Part shown: positions 17,959 to 26,600 of the stretch, in pieces
How the letters are laid out: the number at the start of each line of letters is the position of its first letter
How positions within the stretch are numbered: position 1 is the first letter of the stretch
Source: Streptomyces olivochromogenes
Lineage (GTDB): Bacteria; Actinomycetota; Actinomycetes; Streptomycetales; Streptomycetaceae
Direction: 5' to 3'
Assembly: GCF_021538895.1 (NCBI RefSeq)
Contig: NZ_JADDRL010000085.1
Location: 1-41,183 of the forward strand
DNA length: 41,183 bases
Program-made: the position numbers and the translations under genes
Notes under the pieces: generated by a model
Told to the model about the DNA's origin: nothing
Seen by the model: only the letters and a program-made list of their open reading frames with translations
The model's database searches: none

Positions 17959-18876
17959 ATGGCTGGTGGGATCGGGGCGCTGTCCGGGCAGGGGCCGGGC
18001 GGCAGTTGGGAGACCGTGACCGCCTCGCCGCATCCCGGTCTGCGCCCCGGGTGATCAGCTACCGCGGGATCCGGCTCGCGCTCGACCGGCCGCGCCGGCG
18101 CCTGGAGACACCCATCGGCGCGGCCACGCTGCTGCTCGGCTTCGAGCATCCCGTACGCATCTCACGCGTCGGCCGGCCGCCGGCGAGCACGGCGGCCGGT
18201 TCTTCGGCATCGAGGTACTGCTCGCCCCCTGGACCGAGTTCACCCTGTTCGGCACGCCCCAGCACGAGTTGGCCAACCGGTCCGTGGATCCGGACGAGTT
18301 GCCGCATCCGCTGGGCCGCACGGGCCGCGGCACCGGCCCAAGTTCCGTGCGTTGGGCGGGCGTCGGTGAACTCGCCTCCGCGCTGGCCGCGTTGCCCACC
18401 TGGCCGGAGCGCTTCGACCTGCTCGACGACGCGCTGCTGCGCCGGCCCCGGGCGGGCAGCCCCGGTTCGGACCGGGTGGTGCGCGCCTGGTCGCTGCTGC
18501 GGCGCAGTTGGGGGACCGTGCCGGTGCCCCGCCTCGCCGAGGAGGTCGGCTGGAGCGTACGGCACCTGGAGAACCGGTTCCGGGAGCAGATCGGGCTGGG
18601 GCCGAAGGCGGCGGCCCGGGTGCCGCGGCTGCGGCCCGCGGCTTCTACGACCAGGCGCACCTCGGCGGCGAGTTCAAGGCGATGACGGGCTGCACGCCCG
18701 GGGAGTTCGCCGCGGCCCGGCAACTGCCCCCGGTGCAGCTGCCGGCGTCGGACCGGATCCGCGGCGCGGCGACGAGCCTGGTGCTGGCGCCCGCACATGG
18801 CCGGGGTGCGCACGGTGCGGTTTTTTCCAAGACCGGCGGGCACCGGTCCGTGCAGGCTGATCACCCGACCGGTTGA
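17959..18876 (+). pseudogene. decayed AraC-family transcriptional regulator
   Basis: A good start (ATG at 17959 after GGGAGGG) opens an AraC-type protein, but the frame breaks at least three times. After SWETVTASPHPGLRPG one base appears to be missing near 18050; the next frame continues VISYRGIRLALDRPRRRLETPIGAATLLLGFEHPVRISR. Near 18180 the reading passes to GGRFFGIEVLLAPWTEFTLFGTPQHELA and on through the first helix-turn-helix (VPRLAEEVGWSVRHLENRFREQIGLGPK). Near 18630 it passes to a third frame with GFYDQAHLGGEFKAMTGCTPGEF. Comparison with the usual family layout suggests material is also missing at the last two joins, including part of the second helix-turn-helix. A sequencing error cannot explain all of it. 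Confidence 0.8.
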
Positions 18877-19183
18877 AACCGGGGGACGCGGGGACGCCGA
18901 CGGGTCGGGTTCGCCTCAGCGGGCCCGGCCCGCCCCCGCTGTCAACGCGGCGCGCCCTTGTACCGCCATACGCCTTTGCTTCACCTCTGTCACAAACGCC
19001 CCTCTCCTGTCACACATGTCCCAGGTACGCGGGACCCGGGTCACACCCGGTCGACAGCTGCTTGCCCACGCTCACTCCGTGTCGTTCACGGGGCACAGGC
19101 TTTGTGATCGCCAGCGCAGCGCCCGGCTCCCCCGACGACCGCCCCTTGGTCGCCCCCGCGGTGCGCGCGGGGAGGTGCACGTC
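18877..19183. promoter_or_regulatory. intergenic region with a direct repeat upstream of a small HTH gene
   Basis: About 300 bases without a gene. The octamer CTGTCACA occurs at 18987-18994 and again at 19007-19014, exactly 20 bases apart, about two helical turns. Such spacing suits cooperative binding of a small HTH protein. No promoter of good quality was recognised. Confidence 0.35.
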
Positions 19184-19384
19184 ATGACCGACCGAAGGCT
19201 CTGGTCCTACAAGGAGATCGCCGCACACATCCGCGTGCAGCCGGACACCGTGCGCTCCTACCGCAAGCACGGTCTGCTGCCCCCGCCCGACCATGTGGAG
19301 GGCGGCAAGCCCTTTTGGTACGCCGACACCGTCCGGGCCTGGGTGGCGTCCCGGCCCGGCAACCGCGGCCGAAGAGAGGGCTGA
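19184..19384 (+). CDS. small helix-turn-helix protein (MerR/HTH_17 type)
   Basis: A 66-residue protein that is almost all one DNA-binding domain: WSYKEIAAHIRVQPDTVRSYRKHGLLPPPD is a clear helix-turn-helix with the wing region PFWYADTVRAWVASRP. There is no effector domain. It may act as a small repressor, activator or excisionase-like protein; the target is unknown. ATG at 19184 has GGGGAGG 8 bases upstream. A hairpin at 19401-19429 follows it. Confidence 0.8.
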   Translation: MTDRRLWSYKEIAAHIRVQPDTVRSYRKHGLLPPPDHVEGGKPFWYADTVRAWVASRPGNRGRREG

Positions 19385-19400
19385 CCCACCGCCCACGGCA

Positions 19401-19429
19401 CCGGGCCCCGCTCCCCCGCGGGGCACCGG
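19401..19429. terminator. hairpin between convergent HTH and alcohol dehydrogenase genes
   Basis: GCCCCGC (19405-19411) pairs with GCGGGGC (19418-19424) around a 6-base loop, and CCGG on both outer sides extends the stem with one bulge. It lies between two convergent stop codons. Confidence 0.6.
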
Positions 19430-19457
19430 CAACCCGGTCGGCCGCGCCCGGCGCCGC

Positions 19458-20501
19458 TCAGCTCCACGGCTCGATGACCGTGACACCCGCGCCGGGCGCC
19501 GTGCCCATCGCGGCGAGGGCGGCCGGGGCCGCGTCCAGGGGGATCGTCGAGGTGACCAGCAGGTCGGGGCGCAGGATGCCCGCGCGGACCAGTTCCAGCA
19601 TGCCGAGATAGGTATGGGCCGCCATGCCGTGACTGCCGAGGATTTCCAGTTCCAGGGCGATGGCGCGGGCCATGGGGACGGGGGTCGTGCCGTCCGGGGA
19701 GGGCAGGAGGCCCACCTGGACGTGCCGGCCGCGGCGGCGCAGGCAGTTGACGGAGGCCGCGCAGGTGGCGGGCGAGCCGAGCGCGTCGAGGGAGAGGTGC
19801 GCGCCGCCGCCGGTGAGGTCGAGGATCGCCGCCGCGGTGTCCGGGGTGCGCCTCGCGTCCACGCACTCCGCCGCCCCGAACGTCCGCGCCAGGTCCATGG
19901 CTTGCGGCGAGACGTCCACCGCGACCACCCGAGCTCCCGAGGCCGCCGCGATCATCACCGCCGACAGGCCGACGCCCCCGCAGCCGTGCACCGCGACCCA
20001 CTCCCCCGCCGCCACCCGGCCCTGCCGCACCACCGCCCGGAACGCGGTGGCGAACCGGCAGCCCAGGGAGGCGGCGGTGGCGAAGGACATCCCGTCCGGG
20101 ACCTCGACCAGGTTCACATCGGCGTGGTCCAGCGCGACGTACTGTGCGAAGGAACCCCAGTGGTCGAAGCCGGGCTGGGTCTGCCGCTCGCACACCTGCT
20201 GGTCGCCCGCCGCACACGCCGGGCAGTTGCCGCAGGCGCAGACGAAGGGCACGGTGACTCGGTCGCCGGGGCGCCAACCGGTCACCCGGGCGCCGACCGC
20301 CTCGACGACACCGGCGAGTTCGTGCCCGGGGACGTGCGGGAGGGTGATGTCCGGGTCGTGGCCCATCCAGCCGTGCCAGTCGCTGCGGCACAGCCCGGTC
20401 GCCTCGACGCGCACCACGACCCCGTGCTCGGCCGGCCGCGGGTCCGCCACCTCCCGTACCTCGGCCGGCTCCCCGTAGCGCTCGAACACCACAGCCCGCA
20501 T
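19458..20501 (-). CDS. zinc-dependent alcohol dehydrogenase (MDR family)
   Basis: A 347-residue medium-chain dehydrogenase. Catalytic zinc ligands are Cys38 (GLCRSDWHG), His60-Glu61 (GHE) and a Cys in SLGCRFATAF. Structural zinc is held by Cys90, Cys93, Cys96 and Cys104. The Rossmann motif VHGCGGVGLSAV binds NAD(P). It would oxidise an alcohol or reduce an aldehyde; the substrate is not evident. ATG at 20501 has AAGGGG upstream. The MMPL gene stop is 36 bases upstream on the same strand, so the two could be cotranscribed. Confidence 0.92.
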   Translation of the reverse strand: MRAVVFERYGEPAEVREVADPRPAEHGVVVRVEATGLCRSDWHGWMGHDPDITLPHVPGHELAGVVEAVGARVTGWRPGDRVTVPFVCACGNCPACAAGDQQVCERQTQPGFDHWGSFAQYVALDHADVNLVEVPDGMSFATAASLGCRFATAFRAVVRQGRVAAGEWVAVHGCGGVGLSAVMIAAASGARVVAVDVSPQAMDLARTFGAAECVDARRTPDTAAAILDLTGGGAHLSLDALGSPATCAASVNCLRRRGRHVQVGLLPSPDGTTPVPMARAIALELEILGSHGMAAHTYLGMLELVRAGILRPDLLVTSTIPLDAAPAALAAMGTAPGAGVTVIEPWS

Positions 20502-20537
20502 CGTCGTCGCCCCTTCGTCGGCTCGCTCGGCGAAACG

Positions 20538-22844
20538 CTAGCCGCGTGCGGTGACCTTGTCCTCCGTCTCTTCCGTGTCCGCTGAGTTCTCCGTGTCCGT
20601 TGAGTTTTCCGCGTTCTCTGAGTTCTCCGAGTTCCGGTTCGACTCCCCCGCGACCGGGGCCGACTCGCCCTCGCTCAGTCCGAAGCGCTCGTGGAAGCGG
20701 CGCAGCGGGGCCGGGGCCCACCAGGTGGCGCGGCCGGTGAGGCGCATGATCGCCGGGACGAGCATGCTGCGGACGACCATCGCGTCCATCACGACGGCGA
20801 GCGCGATGCCCAGGCCGAGCATCTTGGTGTTGGTCACGCGCGAGGTGCCGATCGCGACCATCACCACGGCCAGGATGACCGCCGCGGCGGTGATCAGCCC
20901 GCCCGTGCGCTGGAGCCCGTGGCGCACCGCCTCGTTGTGGTCGCCCGTGCGGTCGTACTCCTCCTTGATACGGGAGAGCAGGAACACGCCGTAGTCCATG
21001 GAGAGGCCGAAGGCCACGCAGAACATCAGGACGGGCAGGGTCGTCTCGATGGAACCGGGGCTGGTGAAGCCGAGCGCGCCGGAGAGATGGCCGTCCTGGA
21101 AGACCCAGACCACCGCGCCGAACATCGCCGTCAGGCTGAGCGCGTTGAGCACCACCGCCTGCAGGGGTATCAGCACGCTGCCCGTCAGGAGGAAGACCAG
21201 GAACAGGGTGACGATCGCGATGAACGCGCCCGCCCACGGCAGGCGTTCGCCGATCGCGTGCTTGGAGTCGACCAGGACGGCGGCGGTGCCGGTCACCTTG
21301 GTGTCGAACGGGGTCTTCAGATCCCGCAGGTCGCCCACCAGGCGCTGCGCCCCGTCGTCGACGGCCTCGCCCCTGGGCACCACGGTGAAGTAGGCCGCGT
21401 CGCCCTTGACCAGCGGGCCGTCGACCCGCGCCACCTCGGGCAGGGCGGCCACCTCCTGCTTGTACGCGCCGTACTGCGCCTCGGTGGCCCTGCCCTCGGC
21501 CAGGACTTCGAGGCCGCCGCCGGGGCTGCCCGGGAAGCCGTCCCGGATGTGCTGCTGCACAACGTGGGACTCGGCGCCCGTGGGCAGTTGGCGGTCGTCC
21601 GCGGTGCCGAACTTCACCCCGAGGAAGGGCAGCCCGAGGATGATCAGGAGGGCCGTGGTGCCGATGGCGAAGAAGGGGGCGCGGCGCATCACCAGCGTCG
21701 CCGTGCGCGCCCAGGCCGTGCCCTCCTCGCCGGAGGCCTTCGGCTCTTGCCCGCGGCGGAACAGACGGCGCAGGTCGAGTGCGTTGACCCGGTGGCCGAG
21801 CAGCATCAGTGCCGCCGGGAGCAGGATCAGGGCGGCCGCGGCGGCCAGCAGCACCACCGCTATGCCCGCGTAGGCGAAGGAGCGCAGGAAGTACTGCGGG
21901 AAGAGCAGCATCGCCGCCAGGGACACCGCGACCGTGAGGGCCGAGAAGAGCACCGTGCGGCCGGCCGTGCGCAGGGTGGTGCCGACGGCCGTCAACGGCT
22001 CGGCGCCGGTGGACAGTTCCTCACGGAAGCGGCGGACGATGAACAGGGCGTAGTCGATGGCGAGGCCCAGGCCGAGGGCCGTGGTGAGGTTCAACGCGAA
22101 GACGGAGACGTCGGTGAGCTCGGTCAGGCCGCGCAGCACCGCGTTCGTGCCGAGGATGGCGACGATGCCGATGCCCAGCGGCAGCAGGGCGGCGATCGCG
22201 CTGCCGAAGACCATGACCAGCAGGACCAGGGTGATCGGCAGGGCGATCATCTCGGCCCGGGTCAGGTCCTCCTTGATGATCGTCTGCATCTCGTGCCGCA
22301 CGGCGACGATGCCGCCGACCTTGACCCGCACCGGCCCGTGCGTGCCCCGGAAGGAGGGCGCGACGCGGTCCAGGGTCTCGCCCATCGCCTTCTCGTCGCC
22401 CGTGATGCGGGCGGCTATCAGCGCCTCGTGCCCGTCCGTGGCGCGCAGGGCCGGGGCCGACGAAGGATCGGCCTGCCAGTAGGAGCCGACACCCGTGACG
22501 CCCTTCTCCTCGGACAGGCGCGCGACGAGGCGCTTGGCCTGGGCGGCGACCGCCGGATCGTCGACCGAGGCGCGGCCCGAGTCGACGAGGAGCAGGAGGT
22601 TGGGCTGGGAGTCGGGGAACTCGCGCTCCAGTGCCTTGGTCGCGTACGTGGACTCGGCGGCCGGGTCCTCCCAGCCGCCGCTGCCCAGTCGGTCGGCGAC
22701 ACCGCTGCCCGCCAGCACCGCGAGCACGGTGAGGACGAGGGCCGCGAGCAGCGACAACCGGGGCCGGGCGGTCACGAGGCGAGTCCAGCCGCCGACCCGG
22801 GGCGGCTCGTCCCCGGCCCGCGGTGGCTTGTTGACTTCGGTCAT
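20538..22844 (-). CDS. MMPL/RND family transporter
   Basis: A 768-residue exporter of the MmpL type. It has the duplicated RND layout: one N-terminal helix, an extracytoplasmic domain, a block of five helices, a second domain and a second helix block. The proton-relay motifs are GLAIDYALFIV (Asp264) and GLSMDYGVFLLSR (Asp617). Family members export lipids, pigments or drugs. The C-terminal tail (about 30 residues) is a low-complexity run of Ser, Asn, Glu, Thr and Asp in short repeats (SENSENAENS, TDTENSADTE), which is unusual. ATG at 22844 follows GGGGAC. It is divergent from a TetR gene, with a double palindrome between them. Confidence 0.92.
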   Translation of the reverse strand: MTEVNKPPRAGDEPPRVGGWTRLVTARPRLSLLAALVLTVLAVLAGSGVADRLGSGGWEDPAAESTYATKALEREFPDSQPNLLLLVDSGRASVDDPAVAAQAKRLVARLSEEKGVTGVGSYWQADPSSAPALRATDGHEALIAARITGDEKAMGETLDRVAPSFRGTHGPVRVKVGGIVAVRHEMQTIIKEDLTRAEMIALPITLVLLVMVFGSAIAALLPLGIGIVAILGTNAVLRGLTELTDVSVFALNLTTALGLGLAIDYALFIVRRFREELSTGAEPLTAVGTTLRTAGRTVLFSALTVAVSLAAMLLFPQYFLRSFAYAGIAVVLLAAAAALILLPAALMLLGHRVNALDLRRLFRRGQEPKASGEEGTAWARTATLVMRRAPFFAIGTTALLIILGLPFLGVKFGTADDRQLPTGAESHVVQQHIRDGFPGSPGGGLEVLAEGRATEAQYGAYKQEVAALPEVARVDGPLVKGDAAYFTVVPRGEAVDDGAQRLVGDLRDLKTPFDTKVTGTAAVLVDSKHAIGERLPWAGAFIAIVTLFLVFLLTGSVLIPLQAVVLNALSLTAMFGAVVWVFQDGHLSGALGFTSPGSIETTLPVLMFCVAFGLSMDYGVFLLSRIKEEYDRTGDHNEAVRHGLQRTGGLITAAAVILAVVMVAIGTSRVTNTKMLGLGIALAVVMDAMVVRSMLVPAIMRLTGRATWWAPAPLRRFHERFGLSEGESAPVAGESNRNSENSENAENSTDTENSADTEETEDKVTARG

Positions 22845-22921
22845 CGTGGGGTGTCCCCTTCACCGTGACCAGTGCCTCCGTGCGCACACGGCTGCAGGGG
22901 TCGGCCATAGCCATAGACTGG

Positions 22922-22976
22922 CAAACACGAGAGATCGCTCGCGTTTCTCCAGAATGCGAGCGACCACTCGTGTTTG
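22922..22976. promoter_or_regulatory. tandem TetR-type operator between the MMPL exporter and its regulator
   Basis: Two 21-base arms (22922-22942 and 22956-22976) form an inverted repeat with three mismatches around a 13-base spacer. Each arm is itself a palindrome of the form CGAG-N6-CTCG (22928-22941 and 22957-22970), with centres 29 bases apart. This looks like two binding sites for the divergent TetR protein. Confidence 0.75.
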
Positions 22977-23008
22977 TCAATCGCGTCCGGAGAGCTGGGG
23001 ACAACCAC

Positions 23009-23662
23009 GTGCCCGACACCGAGAAGCCCGCGAGCGCGGGCAAGGAACAGCCGCGCCGCCGGCAGGCCCGCGGCGAGCGGCGCATCGCCCAGTTGCTGCA
23101 GGCGGCCGCCTCGGTCTTCTGCACGAGCGGCTACAGCGCCGCCAGCACCAACGCCATCGCCCGCGAGGCGGGCGTCTCGCCGGGCACGCTCTACCAGTTC
23201 TTCCCGAACAAGGAAGCGATCGCGATAGAGCTGGGCGACCAGCTCATGCACCGGATGCGCGAGACGTACGGCGAGGCGCTCGCGCCGGTCGACCCCGCCA
23301 CACCGCTGGAGGAGGCCGTCGCCGCCGCCGTCGACCGCTTCATCGCCTTCAACACCGAGCACCCGGTGTTCTTCACGCTGATGCACGGCACCGACATCCC
23401 CGGCCGGATCGCCGAGGAGCACGACGCCCTGCACTCGACCCTGGTCGGCCGCATCGAGGGACTGCTCTCCTCGCTCCTCCCCGACACGCCCCAGGACGTC
23501 GTCACGCGCACCGCGCACGTCTGCCTCGGCATCTACAAGGCAGGCCTGGAACTCGTCCTCACCCACGAGGGCGCCGAGCGCGAGGCATACGTCCAAGAAG
23601 TGAAGAATGTCCTGATCCGCTACCTGGAACCACTGGGCGGCGACCGCCTGGGCCGCGCCTGA
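23009..23662 (+). CDS. TetR-family transcriptional regulator
   Basis: A 217-residue regulator. The N-terminal DNA-binding domain reads RRIAQLLQAAASVFCTSGYSAASTNAIAREAGVSPGTLYQFFPNKEAI, a full TetR_N signature. The C-terminal all-helical domain binds an unknown ligand. The open frame extends 48 codons upstream through the operator, so GTG at 23009 with GGGGA ahead is chosen. It probably represses the divergent MMPL gene and itself through the operator at 22922-22976. Confidence 0.9.
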   Translation: MPDTEKPASAGKEQPRRRQARGERRIAQLLQAAASVFCTSGYSAASTNAIAREAGVSPGTLYQFFPNKEAIAIELGDQLMHRMRETYGEALAPVDPATPLEEAVAAAVDRFIAFNTEHPVFFTLMHGTDIPGRIAEEHDALHSTLVGRIEGLLSSLLPDTPQDVVTRTAHVCLGIYKAGLELVLTHEGAEREAYVQEVKNVLIRYLEPLGGDRLGRA

Positions 23663-23713
23663 CCGCCAGAGCGCGCGGCGCGCCCCGCAGTACGGCCCGG
23701 ATCCTCTTGGGAA

Positions 23714-23730
23714 ATACCCCCTAGGGGTAT
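23714..23730 (+). promoter_or_regulatory. CsoR-type copper operator overlapping the copZ promoter
   Basis: ATACCCC and GGGGTAT arms flank CTA, matching the G/C-run palindrome bound by CsoR copper repressors. The site overlaps a -10 box TATAGT (23728-23733), so bound repressor would block transcription until Cu(I) releases it. A CsoR gene is not in the window. Confidence 0.85.
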
Positions 23731-23797
23731 AGTGTGAGAAGTGCGGGCCCCACCGTGGGTCCCACTGGCACCACACGCCTCGACGAGGAGCAACGAC

Positions 23798-24037
23798 ATG
23801 ACCGCACAGACCGAAACCCCGGGCTCCGTCACCACCGTCTACAAGGTGAGCGGGATGAGCTGCGGACACTGCGAGGGCTCCGTCTCCGGCGAGATCTCCC
23901 AGATCCCCGGCGTCAGCTCCGTGACGGCCGTGGCATCCAGCGGTGAGGTCACCGTCGTCTCCGCCGCCCCCCTCGACGAGGAGGCCGTCCGCGGCGCCGT
24001 CGACGAGGCCGGCTTCGACCTCGTCGGCCAGGCCTGA
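23798..24037 (+). CDS. copZ: copper chaperone CopZ (heavy-metal-associated domain)
   Basis: A 79-residue cytoplasmic metallochaperone made of one HMA ferredoxin-like fold. The Cu(I)-binding motif is MSCGHC, followed by EGSVSGEISQIPGVSSV and the closing strand of the fold. It would pass Cu(I) to CopA just downstream. The frame continues 19 codons upstream, but ATG at 23798 has GAGGAG 8 bases before it. The unit starts at the CsoR-controlled promoter. Confidence 0.93.
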   Translation: MTAQTETPGSVTTVYKVSGMSCGHCEGSVSGEISQIPGVSSVTAVASSGEVTVVSAAPLDEEAVRGAVDEAGFDLVGQA

Positions 24038-24180
24038 GACGCCTCACCCCAGGCCTGGGACGCGGCACCCAGGCCCAGGAAAGGCCCGCACAGCACGTCC
24101 CGCACCTGTTCTCCGACCGGGCCGCACCGACCAGCTCATACTGGCTCCGTACGGCCCGGTCCGTTGTCTGGAGTCCGGAC

Positions 24181-26490
24181 ATGACCAGCACCACCGCTCA
24201 GCCACCGATACAAGCCCAGACCCCCGACACCTCCGAGGTCGAGCTGCTCATCGGCGGGATGACCTGCGCCTCCTGCGCGGCCCGCGTCGAGAGGAAGCTC
24301 AACCGGATGGACGGCGTCACCGCCTCGGTGAACTACGCGACGGAGAAGGCCAAGGTCAGTTACCCCAAGGGGGTACAGGTCGCCGATCTGATCGCCACCG
24401 TGGAGAAGACGGGATACACGGCCGAGGAACCCCCGCCGCCGGAGCCCGAGGCCTCGCCGGCCGCCGCACAGACCCCGCAGGACCCCGAGCTCACCGCGCT
24501 GCGCCACCGACTGGTCGTCTCCGCCCTCCTCGCCGCCCCGGTCGTCCTGCTCGCGATGGTCCCGTCCCTCCAGTTCGACTACTGGCAGTGGCTCTCGCTG
24601 ACCCTCGCCGCCCCGGTCGTCGTCTGGGGCGGCCTGCCCTTCCACCGGGCCGCCTGGACGAACCTGCGGCACGGCGCCGCCACCATGGACACCCTCGTCT
24701 CGGTCGGCACGCTGGCCGCGTTCGGCTGGTCCCTGTGGGCACTGTTCTTCGGCGACGCGGGCATGCCGGGCATGCACGACGAGTTCCGGTTCACGGTCTC
24801 CCGCATGGACGGCGCGTCCACGATCTACCTCGAAGTCGCCGCTGGCGTGGTCGCGCTGATCCTCCTCGGCCGCTATCTGGAGGCCCGCTCCAAGCGGCGC
24901 GCGGGAGCGGCGCTGCGGGCGCTGATGGAGCTGGGCGCCAAGGACGTCGCCGTACTGCGATACGAGGGGGGCGAGCGCGGAGCGCTCTCGGTTGAGGGTG
25001 GTGGCGGGAGACGGGCGGGCGGCCGTGAGGTGCGCGTGCCGGTGGCCTCCCTGGCCGTCGGCGACCGGTTCGTCGTACGGCCCGGGGAGAAGATCGCCAC
25101 CGACGGCGTCGTGGTCGAGGGCGTCTCCGCGGTCGACGCCTCCATGCTGACCGGCGAGTCGGTGCCGGTGGACGTGAGCGCCGGCGCCACGGTGACGGGC
25201 GCGACGGTGAACGCCGGGGGCCGGCTGGTCGTCGAGGCCACCCGGGTCGGCGCGGACACCCAGCTGGCCCGGATGGCGATGCTGGTGGAGGACGCGCAGA
25301 ACGGCAAGGCCGAGGTGCAGCGGCTGGCCGACCGGATCTCGGCCGTGTTCGTACCGGCCGTCATCCTGATCGCGCTCGGCACGTTCGGTGCCTGGCTCGC
25401 CGTCACCGGCGACACCGGCGCCGCCTTCACGGCCGCCGTCGCCGTCCTGATCATCGCCTGCCCGTGCGCGCTCGGCCTCGCGACACCGACGGCGCTGATG
25501 GTCGGCACCGGGCGCGGCGCGCAGCTCGGCATCCTGATCAAGGGCCCGGAGGTCCTGGAGTCCACCCGCCGCGTCGACACGGTCGTCCTGGACAAGACCG
25601 GCACGGTCACCACCGGCCGGATGACCCTCCAAGAGGTGTACGCCGCCGAGGGCACCGACGAGAAGGAGGTGCTGCGGCTCGCCGGCGCCCTGGAGCACGC
25701 CTCCGAGCACCCGGTCGCCCGCGCGGTCGCGGCCGGCGCCGAGGAGCGGACCGGCACGCTGCCGGACGTCGAGCACTTCGAGAACGTCCCCGGGCGTGGC
25801 GTACGCGGCCGCGTGGCGGGTCACGAGGTGGCCGTGGGGCGCCTCTTCGACGGGCTTCCGGAGGAGTTGGCCCGCGCCAAGGACGAGGTCGAGAGGAACG
25901 GTCGTACGGCCGTCGTGGCCGGCTGGGACGGCGCGGCACGCGGTGTCCTCGCCGTGGCCGACGCGGTCAAGGAGACCAGCGCCGAGGCGGTGCGCGACCT
26001 GCGCGCGCTGGGACTCACGCCGGTGCTGCTGACCGGGGACAACCGGGCGGTGGCCGAGGCCGTGGCCCATGCCGTGGGTATCGACGAGGTGATCGCCGAG
26101 GTGCTGCCCGAGGACAAGGTCGACGTCGTACGGCGACTGCAGGACGAGGGCCGGACCGTCGCCATGGTGGGTGACGGCGTCAACGACGCGGCCGCGCTCG
26201 CCACCGCCGATCTGGGTCTCGCGATGGGTACCGGCACGGACGCGGCGATCGAGGCGGGCGACCTGACCCTGGTGCGCGGCGACCTGCGGGTGGCGGCGGA
26301 CGCCATCCGGCTGTCGCGGCGGACGCTGACCACGATCAAGGGCAACCTGGTGTGGGCTTTTGGATACAACGTGGCCGCGCTGCCACTGGCCGCCGCCGGG
26401 CTGCTGAACCCGATGATCGCGGGGGCCGCGATGGCGTTCTCGTCGGTGTTCGTGGTGACGAACAGCCTTCGGCTGCGGAGCTTCCGCTGA
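24181..26490 (+). CDS. copA: copper-exporting P1B-type ATPase CopA
   Basis: A 769-residue P1B-1 ATPase. One N-terminal HMA domain has Cys29-x-x-Cys32 (GGMTCASCAAR). The membrane metal site is Cys427-Pro-Cys429 (IIACPCALGLATPT). The phosphorylated Asp471 is in DKTGTVTTG, and the hinge GDGVND contains Asp665. The cytoplasmic ATP site has the SEHPVA motif typical of P1B pumps. The actuator region contains an unusual Gly/Arg-rich insertion of about 20 residues near 262-283. ATG at 24181 has GGAG 8 bases upstream. The 143-base gap from copZ contains a CCCAGGCCTGGG palindrome (24051-24062 approx.) that might reduce read-through. Confidence 0.95.
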   Translation: MTSTTAQPPIQAQTPDTSEVELLIGGMTCASCAARVERKLNRMDGVTASVNYATEKAKVSYPKGVQVADLIATVEKTGYTAEEPPPPEPEASPAAAQTPQDPELTALRHRLVVSALLAAPVVLLAMVPSLQFDYWQWLSLTLAAPVVVWGGLPFHRAAWTNLRHGAATMDTLVSVGTLAAFGWSLWALFFGDAGMPGMHDEFRFTVSRMDGASTIYLEVAAGVVALILLGRYLEARSKRRAGAALRALMELGAKDVAVLRYEGGERGALSVEGGGGRRAGGREVRVPVASLAVGDRFVVRPGEKIATDGVVVEGVSAVDASMLTGESVPVDVSAGATVTGATVNAGGRLVVEATRVGADTQLARMAMLVEDAQNGKAEVQRLADRISAVFVPAVILIALGTFGAWLAVTGDTGAAFTAAVAVLIIACPCALGLATPTALMVGTGRGAQLGILIKGPEVLESTRRVDTVVLDKTGTVTTGRMTLQEVYAAEGTDEKEVLRLAGALEHASEHPVARAVAAGAEERTGTLPDVEHFENVPGRGVRGRVAGHEVAVGRLFDGLPEELARAKDEVERNGRTAVVAGWDGAARGVLAVADAVKETSAEAVRDLRALGLTPVLLTGDNRAVAEAVAHAVGIDEVIAEVLPEDKVDVVRRLQDEGRTVAMVGDGVNDAAALATADLGLAMGTGTDAAIEAGDLTLVRGDLRVAADAIRLSRRTLTTIKGNLVWAFGYNVAALPLAAAGLLNPMIAGAAMAFSSVFVVTNSLRLRSFR

Positions 26491-26571
26491 AGCCGCCCGA
26501 GGTTACCGACAGTTCGTCGAAGCCGAAGTAAGAGTCCCTCTAGAGTCCAACGCGCGCCTCACATAAGCTCT

Positions 26572-26600
26572 TCACAAGGCTCGCGCATCATCCTTACGCT
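26572..26600 (+). promoter_or_regulatory. sigma-70-type promoter for an intergenic transcript
   Basis: TTCACA (26572-26577), 17-base spacer, TACGCT (26595-26600). Spacing and the TA...T form of the -10 box are good. Start of transcription would be near 26607. Confidence 0.5.

Noticed and set aside
20691..22868. 725-codon open frame on the plus strand
   Set aside because: It is antisense to the MMPL gene and is composed of His/Asp/Gln/Arg-rich sequence typical of shadow frames.
23009..23662. TetR start at 22865 (265 residues)
   Set aside because: That frame would translate through the double operator, and the extra residues have no domain; GTG at 23009 has a ribosome site.
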